A stretch of 64,000 nucleotides of DNA from Verrucomicrobiota bacterium (GTDB lineage Bacteria > Verrucomicrobiota > Verrucomicrobiia > CAIQCK01): NCBI GenBank assembly GCA_026397915.1, contig JAPLTX010000014.1, positions 62,001 through 126,000 on the forward strand, read 5' to 3'. Below, in pieces: positions 43,100-49,823 of the stretch (positions are counted from its first letter, which is position 1; each line of letters begins with the position of its first letter). The notes under the pieces are model-generated. The model saw only the letters and a list, made by a program, of their open reading frames with translations, did not search any database and was not told where the DNA came from. A program made the position numbers and the translations under genes.

Positions 43100-44338
43100 C
43101 TAGTTCGCAGCCTCCGTGCGCTTCGGCTTGACGAGGAACACCAGCCCGGCGCAGACGAACAGGCTCACGGCAGCGGCCAGGAACAGGTTGCTGACGTTCA
43201 CGTGCGCGTCGCGCAGCGCGCCACCGGCGTAGATTGACAGGCCGCCGATGGCGCAACTGAAAAGGTTCAGCACGCCGTAGCCCGTGGCGCGATAGCGCGG
43301 GTCGCACACGAGGCAAAGGATCGGCATCATGTTCGAGTCGGTGAAGACGCGCGCCAGGCCGTAGAGCATCAGCCCGCCGATGGCGACGGGCAGCAGGGTG
43401 GTCTGCGCCGCGATGAGGACGCCGGGTGCCGCGAGGCACAGACCGATGACCGGCACGAGGATGCGCGCGCGAGGATTTGTGCGGCTCCAACGGTCGGCCC
43501 AGCCGCCGCCGATGAGAAAGCCCACGAGCGATGCGCCTTGGAGATAGCCGGTCGCTGACAAACCAGCCACGCCTTGCGAGAGATGGAAGTGCTCGTTCAA
43601 ATACGTCGGCATCCAACCGACCACCGCCCATCCGGTCATGCCGAGCAGGCCCCAGAACAAGAGCATCAGCCAGAACGTGCCGTTGCCGAACAAGCTGACC
43701 ATCGCTTCGCCGAAGCCGGCTCCACTCTTCTTGTCCGCCGCAGCCGTGGCTTCGGCTTCTTCGCGTGGCGCGTCGCGCAACGTGAACAGGAGCACCACGG
43801 CATAGACGATGCCGATGATGCCGAACAGGGTGAACGCATAGCTCCACCCATACCGTTCCGCGAGCCAGCCGCCGAGGCCGCCGAGGCCGGAACCGACGCT
43901 GATGCCGGTCATGTGGACGCCTGTCGCCAGAGAACGGGTGCTGCCGCGATGATAATCGGTAATGAGCGCGAGCGCCGCCGGGATGTAGGTGGCCTCGCTG
44001 ACACCCATCAGCGCGCGCACAACGAGCAGTTGGTCGAAAGTTTTCGCGTGGCCCGTGAGCCACGTCAACGCCGACCATGCGAGCAGGCTCCAGAGAATGA
44101 CGCGGCTCCGGCTGAAGCGGTCCGCTAGGAATCCCGCGAACGGACTGAGCACCGCATAGACCCAGAGAAACACCGACGTGAGCAGGCCGAACTGCGCGTC
44201 GGTCATCGGGATCGCCTCCATCAGCGACCCGCGCATCGTGGTGATCATCACGCGGTCGAGATAGTTCAGGAGCGCGACGACCCAGAGCAACCCGACAACG
44301 AGCCACGCGCGACTGAAACGATGAGCGCAGGTGGTCAT
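43100..44338 (-). CDS. MFS transporter, anion:cation symporter (ACS) type
   Basis: 412 aa with 12 predicted membrane segments. The opening WLVVGLLWVVALLNYLDRVMITTMRGSLMEAIPMTDAQFGLLTSVFLWVYA is the ACS-family hallmark (hexuronate, glucarate and related organic-anion carriers), and FLADRFSRSRVILWSLLAWSALT is the loop 2-3 motif. It probably imports a sugar acid or similar anion. First gene of a four-gene minus-strand operon, with a good promoter 47 bp upstream of its ATG. Confidence 0.9.
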   Translation of the reverse strand: MTTCAHRFSRAWLVVGLLWVVALLNYLDRVMITTMRGSLMEAIPMTDAQFGLLTSVFLWVYAVLSPFAGFLADRFSRSRVILWSLLAWSALTWLTGHAKTFDQLLVVRALMGVSEATYIPAALALITDYHRGSTRSLATGVHMTGISVGSGLGGLGGWLAERYGWSYAFTLFGIIGIVYAVVLLFTLRDAPREEAEATAAADKKSGAGFGEAMVSLFGNGTFWLMLLFWGLLGMTGWAVVGWMPTYLNEHFHLSQGVAGLSATGYLQGASLVGFLIGGGWADRWSRTNPRARILVPVIGLCLAAPGVLIAAQTTLLPVAIGGLMLYGLARVFTDSNMMPILCLVCDPRYRATGYGVLNLFSCAIGGLSIYAGGALRDAHVNVSNLFLAAAVSLFVCAGLVFLVKPKRTEAAN

Positions 44339-44384
44339 GTGGCGGTTCTGCTGGTGGCGTTAGAGCGGCGCATGAGACGCGAAC

Positions 44385-44413
44385 TTTATAGAGCATGGCA
44401 GGTCCGTTGACAA
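44385..44413 (-). promoter_or_regulatory. Putative sigma70-type promoter for the MFS operon
   Basis: On the minus strand TTGTCA (44413-44408) and TATAAA (44390-44385) are 17 bp apart. Transcription would begin near 44378, about 40 nt before the MFS start codon. The remaining bases up to the heptosyltransferase stop show nothing else. Confidence 0.55.
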
Positions 44414-44455
44414 CGCTTTGCCAGCGGCATTTGCGCGTGGACGACACGCGAGCGG

Positions 44456-45529
44456 TTAGGTTTGTTTCTGCTGGCGGCTCTGCAAGTATTCTTCCACGGC
44501 CTTCATCACCGTTGCCACATCCAGTTGCTCCAGACAGAGGCTTCGCCCGCTGTCGTCACACCCTTTCCGGTGACACGGGACGCAATCCATCGCCGGAGTA
44601 ACCACCCTATGCTGGTCGTCGGCGATGCGCCACGCGCGCCAGTCCGTGGGGCCGTGAATCGTGATGGTGGGCGTTCCAACTGCGGCGGCGATGTGCGGCG
44701 CGGCGCTGTCCACGCCAAGATGAAGTCTGCTCAAAGAGATGACCGCCGCGAGTCCGCCAAGGTCGGTTTTCCCGGCCAAGTTGAACGCGCGCCCTTCGCG
44801 TCCTGCGATGATGTTCGCGCACGCCGCTGCTTCCTCGCGAGAGCCGATCAACACCGCAGCGAGCCGGTGCGCGTTCCAGAGTTGGTCCATGACCTCCTGC
44901 CATTTCCCGCCGTCCCATTCCTTGTATTTCCATCGCGCGAAGGGATTGATGGTGACCCACGGGCCGGCAGGCGCGAGGCCGCACTCGGCAAGCAGTTCCG
45001 CGGCGCGTTGGCGGTCGGCGGGCGCGATGTGCAGCCGCGGCGTGGAATCCGCCGTGTCCATGCCGGTGGCGCGCACCATACGCAACGATTGGTTCGCGCC
45101 GGGATGGACGTTCGGCGGGCCGGGTGGGGAATTGCGGATGGCTTTGGTGAAACAAAGGCTTTTCCAGTTTCGGCCGGGGCCGACCCCCCAGCCGACGCGC
45201 TCCCGCGCTCCGGTCAGGAGAGTGAGAATGGCGCTGCGGTCGCCGGTGCGAAGATTAAGGACGAGATCGTAGCACGCCTGCCGGAGACGACGGATGAACC
45301 GCGCCTGCTCGCGCAGCTTGCGGGAAAACGAACCGTCGCCTTTCGCCAGCCCGATGACCTCATCCAGGCTGGGGTCCGCGCGCAGCAGGCTGCCGAACGG
45401 CTCGCGCACGAGGATGGAAATGCGCGCGTTGGGATGCGCCTGCTTGACGGCGCGAATCGTGGGCGTGGTCAGCACCACGTCGCCGATGTCGCCGAGTTGG
45501 ATGATGAGGATGTTGCGGAACTCCATCAT
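44456..45529 (-). CDS. ADP-heptose:LPS heptosyltransferase-like (GT9)
   Basis: 357 aa from the ATG at 45529 (ATGATG); the open frame extends 25 codons upstream into the DUF268 gene. GT9 motifs: NILIIQLGDIGDVVLTTPTIRAVKQAHPNARI at the N-terminus, PWVTINPFARWKYKEWDGGKWQEV (ADP-heptose site), and SRLHLGVDSAAPHIAAAVGTPTITIHGPTDW with the D-S-A-x-x-H motif. It builds LPS inner core or a similar glycan in the cytoplasm. Follows the DUF268 gene by 10 bp, suggesting one operon for a surface glycan. Exact acceptor unknown. Confidence 0.9.
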   Translation of the reverse strand: MMEFRNILIIQLGDIGDVVLTTPTIRAVKQAHPNARISILVREPFGSLLRADPSLDEVIGLAKGDGSFSRKLREQARFIRRLRQACYDLVLNLRTGDRSAILTLLTGARERVGWGVGPGRNWKSLCFTKAIRNSPPGPPNVHPGANQSLRMVRATGMDTADSTPRLHIAPADRQRAAELLAECGLAPAGPWVTINPFARWKYKEWDGGKWQEVMDQLWNAHRLAAVLIGSREEAAACANIIAGREGRAFNLAGKTDLGGLAAVISLSRLHLGVDSAAPHIAAAVGTPTITIHGPTDWRAWRIADDQHRVVTPAMDCVPCHRKGCDDSGRSLCLEQLDVATVMKAVEEYLQSRQQKQT

Positions 45530-45539
45530 CTTGCGCCGT

Positions 45540-46241
45540 TCACTTCGTGAAATGAAAAAGCCCACAACCGTATTTCTGAGCGGTCCCCGCTTCAGGCTTC
45601 TCATTGCGCCTGAAATGGCCGCCGTCGTCCGCCAACGCGAACTCCACGAGTTTCAGCCCCTCGAAGTAGCCCAGTATCTGCTCCGAGGAATGGATGCGGT
45701 GGGCGTTGAAGCAGACGCGCGGCCTTCCGACCGGCAGGCCGAAGTAAAGGCTGCCTCCCCGCGCGAGCACGCGCCGGAGCTCGGCGCAAGCTTTCGCCGT
45801 GCCCAGCGGATCCATCGGATCGCCGTAACGCCCCAACCCGACATGCTCGGCCACGTGCAGGCAGGAGAGTGACGGGATCGAGTCGTCGGGATAAGGCATC
45901 GCGAGGACAGAGCCGGCCTTGCCCTCCAGATTCGGCAGGTCGGTCGTCAGCGGCCGAATATCAATGAACGTGACGTGCGTGATCGTCGAGAGGAAGCCGA
46001 CGTAGTCCACCTTGGAACCAACATCCACGTGGGCCTTGACGCCGCTCTCCAGGATTTTGCGAAACGCCCAGATGTCCTGATAAAAATAGTGCGTGTCGAA
46101 CGAGGTTGTGGCGGTCCTGTCATCAAAGCAGGGATAGAGATCGCGCCAGGCGACCTTCTCCGCTCCGGGCATCTGTTGGTAGCGCCGCAACTCGGAGAAG
46201 AAGCCGACATACTTTGGAATGGATTTGAGTCTAAGTTTCAC
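45540..46241 (-). CDS. DUF268 / methyltransferase-like protein
   Basis: 233 aa. HVDVGSKVDYVGFLSTITHVTFIDIRPL and LSCLHVAEHVGLGRYGDPMDPLGTAKACAELRRVLARGGSLYFGLPVGRPRVCFNAHRI are the DUF268 pattern, which is a Rossmann-like fold related to class I SAM-dependent methyltransferases (the GS/DIR and HVAEH segments sit where motif I/II and IV would be). No signal peptide. Upstream of the heptosyltransferase by 10 bp on the same strand, so it probably modifies the same glycan. Reaction unproven. Confidence 0.8.
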   Translation of the reverse strand: MKLRLKSIPKYVGFFSELRRYQQMPGAEKVAWRDLYPCFDDRTATTSFDTHYFYQDIWAFRKILESGVKAHVDVGSKVDYVGFLSTITHVTFIDIRPLTTDLPNLEGKAGSVLAMPYPDDSIPSLSCLHVAEHVGLGRYGDPMDPLGTAKACAELRRVLARGGSLYFGLPVGRPRVCFNAHRIHSSEQILGYFEGLKLVEFALADDGGHFRRNEKPEAGTAQKYGCGLFHFTK

Positions 46242-46491
46242 TTTGGCGCGTTCTCACATTTTACGGTTCGCTAAAATCGCCCCCGGACTTGTTGACAACA
46301 CCTTGCGTTCCATGCTCTCAGAAATCGGGAGCAAAAGTAGTTGGCCCCACCGGAACTTGCAATCTGTTTTCCGGCGGAGGGGAAGTTCGCAGCCCTTGTT
46401 GAAAGGCGCTTGTCTGGCGTGCGGTTCCACTCTAGATTCCGCGCCGACATCGCGGAATCAACAAACGAACCTGGTAGGGAAGAAGCCAACT

Positions 46492-47448
46492 ATGAGCAAC
46501 TCAGAATCATGCAAGATCACCCGCCGTCAGATGTTGCAGCGCGGCCTTGGCCTCGCCGCCGCGGGCGCTTTGGGCTCGAAAACCCGCGATGCGTCAGCCG
46601 CCAACGCTAGCCGCGCCGTCACCAAGGGCCGCATCAAGCAGTCCATCGTCCACTGGTGCTACGAAACTGCCGGTGGGAAGTGGGACATCGAGCAAATGTG
46701 CCAGATCGCCAAACAACTTGGCGTCACCAGCGTCGAACTGGTGGACGCGAAGCATTATCCCGTGCTGAAGAAACACGGCCTTACCAACGCCATCGCGCAG
46801 ATCATCATGAATCCCGACCCGCCGTTCATGTTCGGCTTCAACAATCCCGATCACTGGCCACGCGTGATGAAGGCCACCGAGATCGCCATTGACGACTCCG
46901 CCGCCCACGGCTATCCGAGCGTCATCTGTTTCACCGGCTACAGCGCGAAGAACCCCCACAATCCCAAGAGTCCGCGCATCTCGTTGGAGCAAGGCGCGAA
47001 GAACTGCGTCGCGGGCCTCAAAAAGATCGTGGGCTACGCGGAGAAGAAGAACATCACCCTCTGCCTCGAAATGCTGAACACCCGCGCGACCGATCATCCG
47101 ATGAAGGGCCACCCCGGCTACCAAGGCGATCACGCCGATTATTGTTTCGACATCATCCGCAAGGTCGCTTCGCCCCGACTGAAGCTGTTGTTCGACATCT
47201 ACCACGTGCAGATCATGGACGGCGACATCATCCGGCGCATCCGGCAGAACAAGGAACTCATCGGCCACGTCCACGTTGCCGGCGTTCCCGGCCGCGGTGA
47301 ACTGGACACAAAACAGGAGGTCAACTTCCCAGCCATCATGGAGGTATTGCTGGAGGTCGGCTACACCGGTTACGTCGGGCAGGAGTTCATCCCAACGCGC
47401 GATGCGCTCCAGGGCTTGCGTGAGGCAATTACACTCTGCGACGTGTAA
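46492..47448 (+). CDS. Tat-exported hydroxypyruvate isomerase-like TIM-barrel protein
   Basis: 318 aa from the ATG at 46492; the open frame runs 91 codons further upstream but only this start exposes a twin-arginine signal (ITRRQMLQRGLGLAAAGALG). AP-endonuclease-2/xylose-isomerase-like barrel: SVELVDAKHYP, LCLEMLNTRATDHP, LKLLFDIYHVQIMDGD, IGHVHVAGVPGRGEL and GYTGYVGQEFIPT supply the usual metal-binding Glu, Asp, His and Glu. Similar to hydroxypyruvate isomerase (Hyi) and keto-sugar epimerases. It is divergent from the DUF268 gene across 250 bp, which contains a TTGACA box at 46292-46297 without a clear -10 partner. Substrate unknown. Confidence 0.83.
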   Translation: MSNSESCKITRRQMLQRGLGLAAAGALGSKTRDASAANASRAVTKGRIKQSIVHWCYETAGGKWDIEQMCQIAKQLGVTSVELVDAKHYPVLKKHGLTNAIAQIIMNPDPPFMFGFNNPDHWPRVMKATEIAIDDSAAHGYPSVICFTGYSAKNPHNPKSPRISLEQGAKNCVAGLKKIVGYAEKKNITLCLEMLNTRATDHPMKGHPGYQGDHADYCFDIIRKVASPRLKLLFDIYHVQIMDGDIIRRIRQNKELIGHVHVAGVPGRGELDTKQEVNFPAIMEVLLEVGYTGYVGQEFIPTRDALQGLREAITLCDV

Positions 47449-47494
47449 TGCACGCTGATGCCAAGCACAACAAGTTCCCAGCGCATCAGCTACG

Positions 47495-48046
47495 ATGAGC
47501 TTCATCGAAATACTGTTGATCGCGGTCGGGTTGGCGATGGACGCGTTTGCGGTGGCGCTGAGCGCAGGAACGAGCGGCCACGGGCAAAAGTTACGGCCGG
47601 CCGTGCGGATCAGTTTCCACTTCGGTTTGTTCCAGTTCCTGATGCCGGTGATTGGCTGGTTTCTGGGCATGCGGCTTCAGCGGCACATTGAGGCGTATGA
47701 CCACTGGGTCGCGTTCGGGCTGCTGGCGTTTGTCGGCGCGCACATGATCTACGAATCGTTCCAGCGCGAGCCGGACGAACTGCCTGGCGACCCGACGCGC
47801 GGACTGCGGCTGGTAACCTTGTCCATCGCGACGAGCATTGACGCGCTAGCGGTGGGATTGAGTCTGGTGATGATCGGCGAGCGGATTTGGTATCCGAGCG
47901 TGGTCATCGGCGTGGTGACAGCAGCGTTGTCATTGCTCGGCATTCAACTCGGCAACCGGCTGCGCGGCGCGTTCGGCAAACGCATGGAGCAGATCGGCGG
48001 GGTCATCCTCATCGGAATCGGCGTGAAGATTTTGCTGACGACGTGA
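47495..48046 (+). CDS. mntP: Manganese efflux pump MntP
   Basis: 183 aa, six membrane segments, the length and topology of MntP. Two repeated motifs supply the metal site: GLAMDAFAVALSAG in the first half and ATSIDALAVGLSLV in the second, with conserved Asp. VGAHMIYES and the C-terminal GVILIGIGVKILL match the family. It exports Mn2+ across the inner membrane. Only 46 bp separate it from the upstream stop and no yybP-ykoY-like riboswitch is visible, so it probably reads through from the upstream gene. Confidence 0.93.
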   Translation: MSFIEILLIAVGLAMDAFAVALSAGTSGHGQKLRPAVRISFHFGLFQFLMPVIGWFLGMRLQRHIEAYDHWVAFGLLAFVGAHMIYESFQREPDELPGDPTRGLRLVTLSIATSIDALAVGLSLVMIGERIWYPSVVIGVVTAALSLLGIQLGNRLRGAFGKRMEQIGGVILIGIGVKILLTT

Positions 48047-48061
48047 GGTTGAAAGTTGAAA

Positions 48062-48123
48062 GTAGTCCTCACGCTCCGCGTGAGGGTCCTCGAATGTTGC
48101 ATCACGCGGGGCGTGATGACTAC
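48062..48123. repeat. REPIN-like compound palindrome
   Basis: Outer arms GTAGTC (48062-48067) and GACTAC (48118-48123) enclose two hairpins: CCTCACGC-TCC-GCGTGAGG (48067-48085, 8-bp perfect stem) and CATCACGC-GGG-GCGTGATG (48100-48118, 8-bp perfect stem). Read inward, both ends give GTAGTC(C/A)TCACGC, so the unit is an inverted pair of near-identical 13-mers, the layout of a REPIN. It lies between mntP and the convergent isomerase gene and reaches into the latter's stop codon. It may also terminate transcription from either side. Only one copy is in the window. Confidence 0.6.
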
Positions 48124-49076
48124 AAGGCTTCCGCAGCCTTCACCACCGCCTTCATCTTCGCGAGGCCGGTCTTGGCGGTGTCGAGCGCCGGTAGTTTCCA
48201 GTAGTCGGGATTGAACAGCTCCAGCGACAACATCACGTCGCAATGGTTGCCGATGAGGTTCGCCAGGATTCCCTTCAACGGCGCGATGCCGTCGCCGGGC
48301 CAGATACGGTTGGAGTCCTTGATCGTCTCGCGCGGCGGGTCCGCAAGATAATCGTTCATGTGGAAACAGTGGATCGCCTGCCGCCCGAACAGCTTCATCG
48401 CCGCTGGCGCGACGCCACCTTTATACATGTGGAACGCGTCGAGCAACGCGCACGCGTCGGGATGGCTGGTCTTCGCGACGACGTAGGCCGCTTCGGCGGC
48501 GTGGCTCAGGTTCGCCGAGCTGCCCCAGACTTCGAGTTGCGGCACGACGCCGGTCTTGCGGCCGAGTTCGAGAACCGCGCGGTAGCGCTCGGCAACTCGG
48601 TCGAGATCAATCTTCGCGCCGCGGTTCGCACCGGCCGGCGGCGCGGCGATGCGCGTGCCGCCGAGTTGCGCCACGAGTTCCATGTCGCGTTTGAATTGCT
48701 CGACGCCCTTGGCGCGCTGCGCGTCGTCGTCCACGATCCACTGCGCGAAGCCGATGGCGTCCACGACTTTCAAGCCGAGGTCCTGACAACGCTTTCGGAG
48801 GTCCTTCAACGAACCGCCAGACTCGGCAAACTTGGCGATGTCGCCGGTCCACGGCTCGATGCCGTCGTAGCCGGCCTTGGCAGCGACCTCGATCTCCTCC
48901 GCAATGCCGAGCTTCTGGCCGCGGATGGTGCCGGTGTTCAGCGCGTAGCGGAACCGATGGCACGCCGGTCGGTCAGAGCCGGTCGCGGTGTTCGCTGATG
49001 CCGGGCCGGCCGCCGCAGCGCCAAGGGCGACACCGGCGCCGCTGAAAAGTTGTCTGCGAGTCAGTCTTGAGTTCAT
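48120..49076 (-). CDS. Tat-exported sugar-phosphate-isomerase/epimerase-like TIM-barrel protein
   Basis: 318 aa with twin-arginine signal (LTRRQLFSGAGVALGAAAAG). AP-endonuclease-2/xylose-isomerase-like barrel: YALNTGTIRGQKLGIAEEIEVAAKAGYDGIEPW, LGLKVVDAIGFAQWI, GVVPQLEVWGSSANLSHA, ALLDAFHMYKGG and IHCFHMNDYLAD, giving metal-type Glu, Glu, Asp and His. Different subgroup from the protein at 46492. Convergent with mntP; its stop lies in the REPIN-like repeat. Reaction unknown. Confidence 0.83.
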   Translation of the reverse strand: MNSRLTRRQLFSGAGVALGAAAAGPASANTATGSDRPACHRFRYALNTGTIRGQKLGIAEEIEVAAKAGYDGIEPWTGDIAKFAESGGSLKDLRKRCQDLGLKVVDAIGFAQWIVDDDAQRAKGVEQFKRDMELVAQLGGTRIAAPPAGANRGAKIDLDRVAERYRAVLELGRKTGVVPQLEVWGSSANLSHAAEAAYVVAKTSHPDACALLDAFHMYKGGVAPAAMKLFGRQAIHCFHMNDYLADPPRETIKDSNRIWPGDGIAPLKGILANLIGNHCDVMLSLELFNPDYWKLPALDTAKTGLAKMKAVVKAAEAL

Positions 49077-49160
49077 GAATGGTTCACTTTTCTTTTAGCC
49101 GGAATCGCGCCGCCGGGCAACTGTTGCTGGTCACGGCTCTTGCGCGTTGTCCACGTCGCG

Positions 49161-49787
49161 TCACTTGCCGAGAAACTTCACGGCGGCTTCGGTGCGAGAG
49201 TGGACGTGCAGCTTGCGGTAGATGCGGCGGATATGGCTGCGGACGGTGTCGGTGCTGATGCCGAGCTGGTCGGCGATCTCCTTGTATTGTTTGCCGCGCG
49301 CCAGCAGGGAGAGCAATTCGCGCTCGCGCTCGGAGAGGTCTTCGGAACCGGTTGGCGCCCGCTTTTCCGTCTGGAAGAACTGCACGACCTGCCGCGCGAT
49401 TTCCGGCGACATCGGCGAGCCTCCGGCACGGACCTGCTCAATGGCGGCGAGCAGTTCGGTGGGGGCGGCGCGTTTGAGCAGGTAGCCGCTCGCGCCGGCG
49501 CGCAACGCCGCGAAGATAAGCTTCGTGTCATCGAACATGGTGAGCATGACGACCTCCGTCTCCGGCAAGCGGCTCTTCAACTCGCGCGTGCATTCGATGC
49601 CAGACATTTTCGGGAGGTTGATGTCCATGACGACGACATCGGGTGATTTCTCCGGCAGCGATTGGAGCGCGTCCTCTGCCGATGGAAACGCGCCGATGCA
49701 ACGGAAGCCTTTGCGGTTGGCGATGAGATCGGCGAGGTCTTCGCGCAGGTTCTTGTCGTCTTCAACGATGGCAACGGTGATGGGCAT
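49161..49787 (-). CDS. Response regulator, NarL/FixJ type
   Basis: 208 aa. Receiver domain with acidic pocket VEDDKN, phospho-acceptor D55 (VVVMDINLP), Thr (LTMFDD) and Lys (YLLKRA); then a LuxR-type helix-turn-helix (LSERERELLSLLARGKQYKEIADQLGISTDTVRSHIRRIYRKL, about residues 150-192). Preceded by the sensor kinase gene 36 bp upstream on the same strand, its expected partner. Target genes cannot be read; the nearest are the isomerase-like genes. Confidence 0.93.
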   Translation of the reverse strand: MPITVAIVEDDKNLREDLADLIANRKGFRCIGAFPSAEDALQSLPEKSPDVVVMDINLPKMSGIECTRELKSRLPETEVVMLTMFDDTKLIFAALRAGASGYLLKRAAPTELLAAIEQVRAGGSPMSPEIARQVVQFFQTEKRAPTGSEDLSERERELLSLLARGKQYKEIADQLGISTDTVRSHIRRIYRKLHVHSRTEAAVKFLGK

Positions 49788-49823
49788 GGGGAGCGTAATG
49801 CGTATTGTGTAACTTGTGATTCG

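Noticed and set aside
46292..46297. TTGACA box in the DUF268/isomerase divergent gap
   Set aside because: No matching -10 hexamer 16-18 bp downstream; not listed as a promoter.
47449..47494. Space before mntP examined for a yybP-ykoY manganese riboswitch
   Set aside because: Only 46 bp, too short for that riboswitch, and no hairpin was seen.
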